Positions 22,048 to 34,413 of a DNA stretch of 64,000 nucleotides are shown in pieces (the first letter of the stretch is position 1; each line of letters opens with the position of its first letter). A program made the position numbers and the translations under genes. Location: NCBI GenBank assembly GCA_907163345.1, contig CAJQUN010000411.1:248001-312000 (forward strand), written 5' to 3'. The notes below the pieces were generated by a model. That model worked only from the letters and a program-made list of their open reading frames with translations. It was not told the origin of the DNA and ran no database searches. Origin of the DNA: Haberlea rhodopensis. Its lineage: Eukaryota > Streptophyta > Magnoliopsida > Lamiales > Gesneriaceae.

Positions 22048-23494
22048 CATCAGAGAAGTCACTATAAAGGTCATCAGAGGTCTCCCAAGAGAATGAGATG
22101 TAAAAATAATTGCCATGAGAGAATCCAAAGATTTAAACAAGATAGGTCTACATGATCTATTTGCAGACTTAAAGGCATACGAGTTTGAACTAGGCATTCG
22201 GATTGAAGATGAACCCAGTACCAGTCAACCAACCAAAGCCCTTATTGCGTCAGAGTCCCTGTCCACCACAACAGAGATGACTCCCGAACAAATATGCAAT
22301 GATGCAATGGCACTGTTTGTCAAGAAGTTTGGAAAATTTATGAAAAAGAATCAGAAGACCTATAAATCTTATCCAAGGAAGCAGGACTTCAGAAGTAGAT
22401 CAGATGAGGATGATCGTGTCTGCTTCAACTGTCTTAAACCATGACATTTTATCGCTGACTGTTCTAAGCCAAAGAAGGATGATCAGAAGAGAAGATCCAA
22501 AGATCATAGGAAGTCCAAGGAAAAGAGAAGATCGCCCAGAAGGTACAGAGATCAGAAAGTACTGGTGGCTGAAGAAAACAAGAGCAAATGGGCTGATTCA
22601 GAATCAGAATCAAAAGAATCTACCAGCTCATCCAGTGAGAGTGAAGATGAAGAAGTTCACTGTCTAATGACCAATGATGACAGTGAGGTAACTGACTCTA
22701 ACCTCTCTGAATTTACACATAATGAACTCACTAACGCATTACAGGACATGATTAATGAGTATTAAATGTTGTATGAGTCCTTCGAGAATTATAAGACTGA
22801 ACATTCAACCCTAATGGAACAGCAAAACAACAAACTTGATTGTGAACAATCAAAGGAGTTGGAATGCCTAAGGGAAAAAGTAAGCCTATTCGAGAAAGAA
22901 AGGGACGAAGCCAGATGTGCACACCAAAAACTCATTAAACTGGTTCGCACATGGAACGCATCAACTGCTAGAAAAGATGAGATGCTTGAGTCAATAAGGC
23001 TTGCTGGTGATCTCACCGGTATAGGCTACACTAACAATGAAAGTAACTCATTTGGTATCAAATCTCAACTGTGTCTAGAGAAGAACAATGTTCAAACAAT
23101 GAACTTTGTCAGATCCAGCACAGTATATGAACCAAGTGAATTGGTTAAGGAACCTGTTAAGCCAATACTCATCAAGGAACGGGAATCACACAAAGGTATA
23201 GGTTATGCTGAGCCAATAGAGAAAGCTAGACCAGGGCAAAAGTTCAAAAATGGACATAAGCCCATTGTTCAGGCAACTCGAGAGGTGAAACCCAACTGGT
23301 ATTATAATTGTATGCCTATCCAGAAGAGGTATATGAAACCAAAACAACATGCATACACTCACTATCACATACATCACCCAAGAAAACCATTACCACTTAA
23401 TGCACACACATTTCAGGACACACATAGACCCAAACAATTTAGGGTTATACAAGTATGTGTCCCCAAAGGACTAATCCATTCCGGACCCAAGTAG
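22048..23494 (+). pseudogene. gag: Copia B gag, C-terminal part
   Basis: It resumes after F2 with VTIKVIRGLPRE. The zinc knuckle CFNCLKP*HFIADC has its Gly codon changed to TGA, and there are frame changes between 22440 and 22565. The acidic Ser/Glu block and the long tail to GPK and TAG (23492) match copia A closely. The terminal TAG lies at exactly the same place as in copia A. Confidence 0.88.
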
Positions 23495-23722
23495 GATTGG
23501 GTACCAATAATAATTCTTGTTTGACAGGAACCCAAGAAGAAACTATAAGACTGGTATTTAGAGAATGGATGCTCTCGACACATGCGGAAACATCGAACTG
23601 CTGTCTGATATTAATTCTTACACTGGTCCTAAGATCACCTTTGGTGATAACTCAAAGGGTAAGACCGTGGGCAAGGGTAAGATTGTCCATGGCGACATTA
23701 TCATAAATGATGTGTTATTTGT
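23495..23722 (+). pseudogene. pol: Copia B protease region fragment
   Basis: Remnants of the copia A protease segment follow gag, including ITFGDNSKGKTVGKGKI. The DSG protease core is broken by a deletion and frameshift near 23550. LTR H interrupts it at 23722. Confidence 0.75.
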
Positions 23723-25557
23723 TGTAAGGCCCCGAGAATTTATTAATGATAATCAATTTTAATTTGGGAATTAATTAATTATTAATTTGGAATTAATTAA
23801 TTAATTAAAAGTGAAATTAACAAGATGAATGTCAACTGACAATTTAATCGGAACATGACATATTTTTGAAATGGTAAATTAAGCTCCTATAATATTTTAC
23901 AAATAAATTATTAAAATGAAGAATTAAATGTTGTGGTATAGCGGGTATAAATCCCAAGTATCGACTGTACAATTTTATATCAGTACACCGACGACACCCC
24001 GATGTACATTACTGGACTGTAAATACATTTATAAAATGCATATTCAGCTTAATTTCATGCAGTAGAATGTGTAATTGCACACACTCAGATTTTGACTCCT
24101 CTCTCGTTTTTTTTCTCCCTCGCGTCCCTCGTCTTCCGTCGGAAAAGGCCGTGCGCCCGCCATCGTCAGCCATCGCCCCGGTGAGTCCGACCCACCACCA
24201 CCACCTCCTCTCTCAGGCGCACGTTTCCATACCAAGGAGTGAGGTTAGCATCGCGGATTTCATCGGAATTTCCACAGAAAGCGATGAAGAGCGAAAATTT
24301 CTGGTTCTTCCATTTTGGGTCCGATCTCTTCTAGGTTTGTTTAGATTAATAAGCTACATTGGAACTCAATGAGCTTCAAGGACGACATTCATCATTTAGA
24401 AGGAAAGATTAGGTATGTTGCGATCGGTAACATACGACAGGTATCTGTATTATTTGATATATGAATCGCTGAACTTACGTGAATTACGTGAAACTACCTG
24501 GCTATGTGAAACTACTTGGCTATGTGATTTTAATTGAATCATAAGCATTCACATCATTCATGATTGTCATATCGATGTATGAAAATAAATGTTTTGTTAA
24601 CACACATCATTTTGATAAATATACATCGATATATGACATACATGTTGAGCATATCATGTTGATCTATCCATTTCCTTGATATCCTTGATGATGATTGAGT
24701 TTATTTACTCTGAGTGTTGGGGACGACAAGCACGGCGATGACAGGCAGTATAGGTAGCGACTGTAGTCACGCGCGAGTCACCGGACCTAGACATGAGGGA
24801 TGGACGAGCACAACACATATGATGATTCTCCTAGCGCAATGTGCGTGTGTTGTCACCCTATGCTCGAGCTTGATATTGATTGTTGATACCTTTCTATGGG
24901 CTCCGATTTGGTATCTTGGGATTCGATCCATTGTACCTTGCATGCATTGCACTGCATTACACCATATATCACGTTTTATAGATGCATGTTGTATTTACTT
25001 GATAGTTTCATATTGGGCTTTGGCTCAACCCGTAGGGGGCTGTTGTTGTCTTTGTGTGTGGACAATGACACGTATTACAGGTAACCATGATCCCAAAGAG
25101 GGAATACTCGTTGAAGCCTTACTTGAGGTTGTTTCTTTTGTCTCTTTCCCAGTCGTAGGATAGCTAATCTATACCAGGTGTGTCCTGGATCGTATAATTA
25201 TGTAATTTGAGTTTATTTCCAGTTCAGTCTTAAGAAATTGTGAATATTCGCTGTTTTTTACTGCTGATGGTATTATGTAAATATTTTGAGTATAAAATGT
25301 GTGCTGGAGACTTATTGTGCATGCTATGGTATTATGTAAATATTTTGAGTAAGGATTATGTGCTGGATGCCTATGATGCATGTTATGGTATTATGTACTG
25401 CACTGGGATATTATTTTATGCTTTTCATTTTTCTGGTATGTCCCTCGTGCGCGGAGGTCATGCCTTGAGAACCACTTGTTGGCAGGACTTTAAAAAAAAA
25501 TCTTACGCTGTATCATTGTGTGCTAATTAAACAATTGATTAGGAACGAGTCCTCACA
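23723..25557 (+). repeat. Solo LTR H
   Basis: 1835 bp, TGTAAGGCCC...GAGTCCTCACA, with flanks TTTGT and TTAGT (a TSD with one change). TATAAAT lies at 23946. A 59-bp direct repeat (starts 25268, 25327, 25386) lies near the 3' end. It is related to fragment H' at 59828. No CGATCGATCG array is present. Confidence 0.85.
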
Positions 25558-26640
25558 TTAGTAGAGAATTTATGCTATAATCTGATTAGTATAAGTCAAT
25601 TATGTGATAATGATTATACCGTAGAATTTCACAAACACACTTGCACTGTTAAATCATCTAATGGTAAAACCATGCTGATAGGAACAGGAATGGAAATACT
25701 TATAAGATTAACTGGAATCATGATCTACCTGATAATCCTACCTGTTTCATCGCTCATAACGATAATAAACATTGGCTATGGCATAAACGCTTGAATCATC
25801 TTAATTTCAAGAGTATTTCTAGCATATGTGAAAATGATTTAGTTATCGGTCTGCCCAAGATCAACTTTGCTAAGGATAAGATCTGTCAAGCTTGTCAAAT
25901 GGGCAAGCAAGTCTTATCATCCTTTAAGAACAAGAATGACAAATCCTCCTCACGCTGCTTATAATTATTGCACATGGACTTGTTTGGCCCAATACCAATA
26001 ACAAGTTTAGGGGGAATGCGGTATACTCTTGTTTTTTATTAATGGTTACTCACGTTTTACATGGACTATATTTTTGAGCAGTAAAGACCAGACCGGCCCG
26101 AAATTGATCAAGCTGTTGAAGCGCATTCAGAACGAGAAATCCTCTGGGATAGACATGATTCGAAGCGACAAAGGCACTGAATTCTCAAATGAAAATCTTG
26201 AATCCTTTCTAGATGACCAAGGGATCATACATGACTACTCAGCAGCTCGCACTCCTCAACAAAATAGAGTTGCAGAACGACTCAACAGAACGCTCAAGGA
26301 AGCAGCAAGAACAATGCTTGCTCACTCTGGAATTTCTCAAAAGTTCTTGGCAGAGGTTGTCAATACTGCATGTTATACACATAATTGGTCCATGATTAAT
26401 AAGAAATTAAATTCAACACCGTATGAAGTATGGAACATTAACAGACCGACTGTTTCATATTTCCATATCTTCGGCTGCAAATGTTATGTTCATAACAACG
26501 GGAAGAATCAACTAACCGCTTTCTAATCTAAATCAGATGATGGAATATTCTTAGGATATTCATTTGTTAGCAAAGCATTTCGTGTCTTCAATAATCGAAC
26601 TCTAACCATGGAAGAGTCCATTTAGTTTTTGATGAATTTC
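25558..26640 (+). pseudogene. pol: Copia B integrase
   Basis: The pre-integrase and HHCC zinc region reads WHKRLNHLNF...CQACQMGK near 25770-25910. The catalytic core follows: the MDLFGP segment near 25976, SDKGTEF near 26165, and the QQNRVAERLNR helix near 26260. Integrase inserts the cDNA into the genome. Stops (for example TAA at 25961) and frame shifts near 26025 and 26524 make it non-functional. Confidence 0.9.
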
Positions 26641-26678
26641 TTGATATTGAGAACCACAAGGAATTAATTCAAAATCAG

Positions 26679-27872
26679 ATGAAAAATATCCATCTCGAAG
26701 CTAACAGTGATAATGTGAATGCAGTTAACAGGTTAAGAGACAATCCACCAGAACTTGAAGTACCAGACAGACTGGTAGAAGCCACTGAAGTTCTACCAGA
26801 TCGAGCTGATGTTGCTGATTCGATAGTAGCGAATACCAACGTAAGATCAATAATGACGATATCAGTATTATGCCTCCATCAGTGCCAGATGTTCTCAAAC
26901 CAAACTAGCTGGACTAAGAGGCATCCACCTGATCTGGTGATTGGAAGTCCATCTGCACCCATAAGAACTAGAGGACAAATGATGGATGAATTCACCTACG
27001 CTGCATTCATATCCAACCTGGAACCAAAACAGACTGACAAAGCTTTAGCTGACTATAACTGGATAGAGGCTATGCGAGAAGAGTTCAACCAATTTAAGCA
27101 GAAGCAGTGGTGGAGTTTAACTCCCAGACCAAGTGATCATCCTGTTATTAGAACTAGATGGGTTTTCAGAAACAAGCTAGATGCAAATGGCGTGGTAGTT
27201 AGAAACAAGGCCAGACTGGTTGCACAAGGCTTCAGACAAGAAAAAGGAATCGACTTTGATGAATCCTTTGCACCAGTTGCCAGACTAGAAGCCATTCGAA
27301 TATTTCTTGCATATGCTGCTTCTAAAGATTTCAAAGTATTTCAAATGGACGTGAAGAGTGCATTTCTTAATGACAAACTTCAGGAGGAATTCTACATCGA
27401 GCAACCTCCTGGATTTCTTAATAACTCGTTTCCAGATCACATATACCTACTAAATAAAAGCAGTGTATGGACTTAAACAAGCCCCCAGAGCCGGGTATGA
27501 CACTCTGTCTCAATTTTTTCTTGATCATAATTTCGAGATCGGCTCAGTAGATAAAAGTTTATTTAAATTCATCAAGGGGGAACATACTTTGTTAATTCAA
27601 ATATATGTTGATGATATCATTTTTGGTCAACTAACCCCAAGCTATGCGAGAAGTTTTCTAAGTTAATGCAGAGTCAATTTTAGATGAGCATGATGGGAGA
27701 ATTTTCATTCTTCCTGGGTTTACAAGTCAAACAGCTTGATAATGGAATCTTCATTAATCAAACCAAGTACACCAAGGAGCTACTCAAACGGTTTGGTATT
27801 GAGACTTGCTCAACTATTTCAACTCCGATGAGTCCATCAATCAAGTTAGATAAAGATGAAGGGGGAACGTGA
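26679..27872 (+). pseudogene. pol: Copia B reverse transcriptase
   Basis: Conserved copia RT blocks are present: WVFRNKLD, ARLVAQGF, ESFAPVARLEAIR, FQMDVKSAFLN, YGLKQAPRA, and the catalytic IYVDDIIFG near 27600. Frame changes occur near 27460 and 27660. The 26679-26960 segment is the variable linker between integrase and RT. Confidence 0.9.
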
Positions 27873-28538
27873 GTTGAGGTAACAATGTATCGAGTCTAAT
27901 CGGATCGTTGTTATATCTTACAGCGAGCCGGCCTAATATTATTTTTTCTATTTGTATGTGTGCTAGATTTCAATCTAACCCTAAACAATCCCACTTCATT
28001 GCCGCTAAACGCATCTTAAAATACTTAAAATGTTCTTAGAATGTTGGTCTCTGGTATCCCAAAGATTCTAACTTCAATTTGACTGGATATTCAGACGCTG
28101 ACTATGCAGGATGTAAGATCGATCGCAAGAGCACCAGTGGAACTTGTCAATTCTTAGGTGAAAGATTGATCTCATGGTTTAGCAAGAAGCAAACGCCAAC
28201 TGTCACATCCACAGCTGAGGCAGAATATCTCGCCACCAGAAGCTATTGCACTCAAATGCTCTGGGTTAAACATCAGCTCAGAGACTATGGCATTCAGGCT
28301 GCTGAGTCACCAATCTTTTGCGACAACACAAGTGCAATTGCTATCACATATAATCCAGTCTTGCACTCTCGAACTAAACATATTGATATCAGACATTCGA
28401 GATCATGTTGGCAAAAAGGATATTCGGATCGAGTACATTTCAACAGACCAGCAAGCTGCAAACATCTTCACTAAACCACTCCCCGCGGCTAAGTTTAATT
28501 ATTTTCGTCAAAGTCTTGGTTTAATAGATCAGTCTTAA
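27873..28538 (+). pseudogene. pol: Copia B RNase H
   Basis: Motifs include GYSDADYAGC, KSTSGTCQFLG, TSTAEAEY and CDNTSAI, with the end of pol at TKPLPAAKFNYFR...GLIDQS. A frameshift lies near 28400. Chromovirus D begins at 28573 after a short spacer. Confidence 0.9.
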
Positions 28539-28572
28539 TATATATTTGACGCATGCTTAACTTCACCACGTG

Positions 28573-29603
28573 GGATGGTTCTACATATTCACACAAATCA
28601 ATATTAGAACCCAATAATAGTCCAATACCAAAAATCCTACAATAAAATCCAAAAACACCACATTTTATAACTCGCGATCGATCGCGGCAAAGGGCCGATC
28701 GATCGCGAGATCACACTGTCCGAACATGAATTTTTGTTCCTTCGGCGATCGATCGCCACATTTGGCGCGATCGATCGCCACCCTCGCCGATCGATCGCCC
28801 AAATGTGGCGATCGATCGCCAAATGCTTCTGGAGCGCACTGCCTCTTCGCGATCGATCGTCAAAAACGGGCGATCGATCGCCGAGCCCTGTATCGCGAAA
28901 AATCGCCATTAATGCTCCAAAACTTCATTCCAACCCATTCCAACTCCCCTACCAACAAACCAACAACATCAAATACATAATACCCTTCCATAAACACTTA
29001 AAGCACCTCAAAAATCCAACACAACAACCCAACACAAACCCATTTAAACCATTTCCAAAATCAAATAAAACACTACAAAATCAACAATGAGGCATCCATA
29101 CCTCTTGGGGACTTCAAATCTCCCAATAAACTCCACAAAACAAGATTTTTGGAAAGGTTTCTCTCCACCTTTAAGCTCCAACTCGAAAATGGGAGAAAAA
29201 GGAAGGGTTTGGGTGGTTTGGTAAAGTAAGATGAAAGTGAGGTAAAGGTAGGGTGGGGTTGGGGTATAAAAGCGGTTGGGTTTTAATTAAAAGCATTTCA
29301 CAAATCCATGGTGTATAAAACACCCCAACATGATATTAAAAAGGCATTAATCCAAAATGCACCAAATATCAATTAAACGCATGATTTCCAATTAATTGCT
29401 ACCCATGGCAAATAAATCATACTAATAGCAATTTTCCCAACATGCACAACATGCACCCTGAAATGCCCTCCCGGGTCACTCTATCATGTGAGTAAGCACT
29501 TCAATAAGATAAATAATTCCAGCACATAATTAATTACCACCATAATTAATCATATAAACACAATTAATGCCCAATTGCAATTAATCATTTCGGGGATATC
29601 ACA
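28573..29603 (-). repeat. Chromovirus D 3' LTR, truncated
   Basis: On the minus strand it begins TGTGATATCCCCG at 29603 and matches the 5' LTR segments down to 28573. The remaining part, equivalent to 34418-35430, is deleted. Confidence 0.9.
28674..28881. repeat. CGATCGATCG hairpin array 2
   Basis: Eight palindromes start at 28675, 28696, 28746, 28768, 28788, 28809, 28850 and 28871. They form four pairs 20-22 bp apart, with pair spacing 71, 42 and 62 bp. Pair 28788/28809 is a 12-bp stem with a 7-nt loop. It lies about 720-930 bp from the LTR start. Confidence 0.95.
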
Positions 29604-29639
29604 ATACTCCCCTACTTATAAGATTTCGTCCTCGAAATC
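29604..29639 (-). other. Chromovirus D polypurine tract and 3' hairpin
   Basis: On the minus strand a hairpin GATTTCG-AGGA-CGAAATC (29622-29639) is followed by TAAGTAGGGGAGTAT and the LTR. In elements C and G the outer base pair is A-T instead of G-C. Confidence 0.8.
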
Positions 29640-30429
29640 ACATGCACTTACCCCCAAAAGAAACTAAACATAAACACATACCAGAGAATAGTTCCTGGTA
29701 GTGCTGCACCATATGCCGCTCCGTCTCCCACGTAGCCTCCTCGACACCCCTGCGATCCCACTGAACCTTGATCATAGGTATCACTTTGTTCCGAAGTCTG
29801 CGGTCTGCTCGATCCAGAATTCTAACAGGCCGTTCCACATAAGACACATCGGACTCTATCTGAACTTCGGAAGGCTGTAACACATGAGATGGATCCGGCT
29901 CATACTTCCGCAACATCGATACATGAAATACATCATGTATACCAGATAAAGAAGGCGGCAGAGCTAGTCGGTAAGCTAAGGTGCCAATGCGCTGCAAAAT
30001 CTCGTACGGTCCAACATACCTCGGAGACAGTTTCCCGCGCATCCCAAATCGCACAACGCCTCTGAAAGGCGAGATCTTCAAAAAGACCTTATCTCCCAAC
30101 TGAAATTCCAACGATCTCCGCCGTTTGTTCGCATAAACTGCCTGTCTGTCCTGGGCTGCTTTCATTTTCTGCCTTATCATCTTTATCTTCTCTTTCATCT
30201 CCCGAATCAATTCCGGTCCTCCGACCGATTTACGGTCCAAATCATCCCAACACAAGGGTGATCTACACCGTCTGCCATAAAGAGCTTCAAAAGGAGCCAT
30301 CTGAATACTCGCCTGGTAGCTATTATTATAAGAGAACTCTACCAAAGGCACTGAATCTTGCCAAGAAACATCGAACTCCAAAACACAAGCTCTCAACATG
30401 TCCTCGAGCGTCTGGATAGTACGCTCGGT
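29638..30429 (-). pseudogene. pol: Chromovirus D integrase C-terminus and chromodomain
   Basis: It continues the integrase after an in-frame TAG (a CAG Gln codon changed to TAG near 30433). Visible are SYNNSYQASI, FEALYGRRCRSPLCW, the GPY/F region KLSPRYVGPYEILQRIG, HDVFHVSMLRKY, and a terminal Tekay-type chromodomain (PVRILDRADRRLRNK, VQWDRRGVEEATWE). The chromodomain is thought to guide insertion into heterochromatin. Confidence 0.9.
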
Positions 30430-32091
30430 CTAGCCATCCGTCTGAGGATGATAAGCAGTGCTCAATCTGACTTCAGTTCCCAAGGCTGACTGAAGACCTT
30501 CCCAAAAATGAGATGTGAATCGCGGATCTCGATCCGACACTATGGAAATGGGGATCCCATGCAATCTCACCACATCTCGAATATACAACTGCGCCATCCT
30601 CAAAAAGGTGAAAGTCATGCTATAGGGGATGAAATGAGCTACCTTAGTCAATCGATCCACAATCACCCAAATAGCATCAAAGCCTGAAGCACTCCTCGGC
30701 AGGTGAGTCACGAAGTCCATGGAAATGTGTTCCCACTTCCACTTCGGTATCTCCAAGCTTCTCAACTCGCCGCCAGGTCTCTGTCTCTCTGCCTTAACCT
30801 GCTGGCAGATCAAACACCTTTTAACAAAAGCGACGACATCAGATTTCATCCTCTTCCACCAAAACTGACCACGTAGATCTTTATACATCTTCTTCCCGCC
30901 TGGGTGGATGCTAAGTCTGCTACTATGAGCTCGCTCCAAGATCCCTCTACGCAACTCCGGCGTACTCGGAACCACCCAACGGTCACCCAATCTCAAAGAT
31001 CCGTCATCGGCCACTCTGAATTTCGTTGGCTGACCAAGATGTACTAAAGATAACCACCTCTGAACCTCATCATCTGACCTCTGAGCTCTCCTGATGTTCT
31101 CATAGATATCTGGCTCAGCTAACAAGGTCGATACATACACAGGTGATGCATCAATGTCAAAATCATAGCCCAGATGGCAATAGGAGGTCATCATGGCTGA
31201 CAAATGGATGACGTCCTCAGCAGAACTCCTCACTTTCTGGCTCAAAGCGTCTACTGTCAAATTAGCTTTTCCGGGATGGTACTCAATCTCACAATCATAG
31301 TCTTTGAGTAAGTCCATCCACCTCCTCTGCCTCATGTTCAGCTCCGCCTGAGTGAATAAAAACTTGAGGCTCTTGTGATCCGTGTATATGGTAAATGAAG
31401 TACCATACAAGTAATGTCTCCAAATCTTCAGGGCGAAGATGATAGCCGCCAGTTCCAAGTCGTGGACTGGGTATCTCGTCTCATGCGGCTTCAACTGCCT
31501 CGATGCATAGGCTACCACATGCCTATCCTGCATCAGTACACACCCAAGACCCTGGAGTGATGCATCGGTATACAAAACAAATCTGGAGTTCTCCGTAGGG
31601 ATCACTAACACTGGCGCCGTCGTCAAACGATGCTTTAACTCGTGGAAGCTCTCCTCACAAGCTTCTGACCAAACGAAAGGTACTCCTTTCTGGGTCAACT
31701 GTGTCAACGGCTTGGCAATCTTCGAAAAGCCCTCGACGAAGCGTCGATAATATCCGGCCAAACCAAGGAAGCTCCGAATCTCAGGCACAGAAGTGGGGGC
31801 AGCCCACTCCATCACGGCTTCGATCTTCCTGGGATCCACTGATATCCCACTGCTAGAAATGACATGCCCCAGAAATACTACACTGCTCAACCAGAACTCA
31901 CACTTACTGAGCTTGGCATACAACTGGTGATCTCGAAGAATCTGGAGCACTGTCCTCAAGTGTTTCGCGTGCTCTTCCTCACTCCGGGAATAGATGAGAA
32001 TGTCGTCAATAAATACAATGACGAACTGATCAAGATACAGCTGAAACACTCTGTTCATCAAGCTCATAAAGACCGCTGGAGCATTCGTCAC
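30430..32091 (-). pseudogene. pol: Chromovirus D RT, RNase H and integrase core
   Basis: A single 553-residue frame. RT has the catalytic FIDDILIYS, followed by the connection domain. RNase H has VLYTDASLQGLG and the TDHKSLK block. The integrase zinc region reads HSSRLSIHPGGKKMYK...CLICQQVKAE, and the core reads MDFVTHLPRS, IVSDRDPRF and TAYHPQTDG. It ends at the TAG near 30433. A missing base near 32094 separates it from the upstream RT part. Confidence 0.93.
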
Positions 32092-33360
32092 ACGAACGGC
32101 ATCACTAAGAACTCATAATGTCCATATCGAGTCCGGAACGCTGTCTTCTGTACATCTTCCTCTCTGACTCGAATCTGGTGGTATCCGGATCTCAAATCAA
32201 TCTTGCTATATAATCTGGTACCTTGCAACTGATCGAACAAATCATCAATCCTTGGGAGAGGATATTTGTTCTTTACTGTGGCTTTATTCAGTTGCCGGTA
32301 ATCGATGCACAACCTCATTGAGCCATCCTTCTTCTTCACAAAGAGAACCGGTGCGCCCCATGGCGATACGCTCAGGCGTATATATCCTTTGTCAAGGAGC
32401 TCCTGCAACTGCTCCTTCAACTCTCTCAACTCTGCCGGTGCCATCCTGTAAGGTGCACGAGAGATAGCGGATGTCCCCGGTAACAACTCGATCCCAAACT
32501 CAACTTCCCTAGCCGGTGGGAATCCTGGGATCTCTTCTGGGAATACATCAGCAAACTCTGCTACCACTGGTACATCCTCAACTCTCAATTCCTTATTCTT
32601 CCCAGACGTGTCCACGGCATAGATGAGATAGCCCGTGTGGCCACGTTCCAACAGCTGAGTCATCTTGATCGCTGAAATCAACGGAATCTTCGCACGAGAA
32701 CCGTTGCCAAAGAAAGTCCACTGACTACCCAAATCGGGTCTGAACTTCACTTTCTGCTGCCGACAATCTACCACTGCCTGATATCTGTTCAGAATATCAA
32801 TACCCATGATGCAGTCGAAGTCTGACATACCCAATACGATCAAGTCTGCCTTCAACTCGTTGCCCTCAAAATAAATGAGGCAATCTGCCATGAACTGATC
32901 AGCAACGACGTTTCTTCCAGTGGGTGTCGAGACAAGAAGAGGCGTGGGTAGAGAAGACGTGCGCATATGGTGTCTCTCCACAAAGCCAACAGATACAAAA
33001 GAGTGGGAGGCACCTGTATCTATCAAAATAAAAGCAGGGTACGTAAATAATTGACACGTACCGGCGATCACCTCCTCTGGGGCTGCCTGGGCCTGCTCTC
33101 TAGTCAGCGCATACACCTGTCCTTGGGGCGGTCCCACTGTCTGACCTCCCGATGGTCGAGGCCCAAACTGCTGCCTCTGGTGTACAGTCCTATCATCAAA
33201 CCTCGGCCTGTTGCCCTGAAACTCTGACTGTCCTCCCCGGCTGGGGCAATACCGAGAGATGTGGCCCATCTTGCCACAGCTATAACAGGCAGGGCACTTA
33301 CTTGAAGAATGTGGCCCTCCACAATTGTCGCACCTTGGTTCCCCCATATCTATTCCCTTG
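32088..33360 (-). pseudogene. pol: Chromovirus D zinc knuckles, protease and N-terminal RT
   Basis: Two knuckles (CDNCGGPHSSSKC and CYSCGKMGHISRYC) come first. The aspartic protease core LIDTGASHSFVS follows, then the RT fingers and palm (YRMAPAELRELK, LFVKKKDGSMRLCIDYRQLN, KIDLRSGYHQIRV). The frame differs from upstream gag by a one-base shift near 33300-33450. Confidence 0.92.
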
Positions 33361-34215
33361 TGAAGATCCTCGATTGGCCGACCAATTCTTCTTGTTCTCC
33401 TGTTTCTGACCAAAGAACTTCTTTCCACAAAACCGTGAAGATGAAGAGGCACCACGAGGTTTAAATGGCTCTCCCCGGGGCCTCAAGCTGTCATTAGTTT
33501 GCCTCTGTTGTGGTACTTGTGGTGGCACAGCACTAGGATAAGCTCCCACTCCAAGCTCGGCAAGCTCCGCTCTTGTGAGAGCATCATCAAAAGAAGTTGG
33601 GTTATTGGTGATAACCCGGTCATAGAGCTCCGGTCGCAACCCCTTCATAAAACTCCTCATCTTTGCGTGCCCATTGGTGGCAATGTGGGGAACATACCTC
33701 AGCAACGAAGAGTACCGCGTGGCATAGTCTGACACTGTCATGTTCCCCTGTTTCAAACTTGTAAACTCGTCCTCCTTCGTCTGTCTCGCCGCTGCGGAGA
33801 AGTACCGGTTCAGAAACCGGGTCCTGAAGAGTGTCCAATCGATCACAGTACCCAGTGCTCTTAGCTCCATTACAGTGCCCCTCCACCACATTAGAGGTTT
33901 CTTAGCTAACTGGAACTCCGCCAGCCTCAGCCACGCTGTAACAGCACAAGGAGCCGACACAAATATCTGCTCAAGTCTCTCCAGCCACTCCTCAGCTTCC
34001 TCCCCTGATTCTGTTCCCTCAAACCGGGGCGGGTGGTAAGACAGAAACTGAGTCAAGTTAATCTCACCGGGTAGTAATAACTGAGCCACTGGCTCCAAGC
34101 CTACTGCTGGTGGAGGTAGAGGGTTCACTTGTCCAACGCTAGCGTTAACACTGCCCACGTCGCCAACTTCTTCGTTAAGGTTCCCCGCATTCATAGCAGC
34201 CATGTTGTAACACAA
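33298..34215 (-). pseudogene. gag: Chromovirus D Gag
   Basis: Gag of the retrotrans_gag family with LTQFLSYHPPRFEG, EEWLERLEQIF, MWWRGTVMEL and FRTRFLNRYF at residues 50-145. The natural start is probably the ATG at 34203 (MAAMNAGN) or 34191. Gag and pol were probably one ORF before the frameshift. It forms the cytoplasmic particle. Confidence 0.92.
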
Positions 34216-34401
34216 AGGTTAACAACAATTCCAAAACAAATATACATGTTATGCCGTTAGATAACAGGAATGATAATAAGCATGTTAGTATAACAGAATA
34301 TACATCAATATGCACCACATGCATAAACATGCTTCAAATGTAAGCACCTAGCCAATCATGCTAAGGCTACCCTTCACTCGTTCCCGGGTTCTCTAACCAC
34401 T

Positions 34402-34413
34402 GCTCTGATACCA
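34402..34413 (-). other. Chromovirus D primer-binding site
   Basis: On the minus strand TGGTATCAGAGC, initiator-Met type, four bases from the LTR end at 34418. Confidence 0.9.

Noticed and set aside
28674..28881. CRISPR-like layout of short palindromic repeats and spacers
   Set aside because: Plant nuclear context, 10-bp repeats, short complementary spacers, location inside LTRs, no cas genes.
28637..29090. Overlapping ORFs on both strands rich in the peptide words RSIA and IDRS
   Set aside because: They are translations of the CGATCGATCG array. Pair spacing of 42-71 bp is not kept in multiples of three, and similar ORFs appear in every array in LTRs.
29263..29290. TATAAAAG box in the 3' LTR of chromovirus D
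   Set aside because: The TATA sequence reads on the plus strand, opposite to the element. Without transcript data I do not call it as the element promoter.
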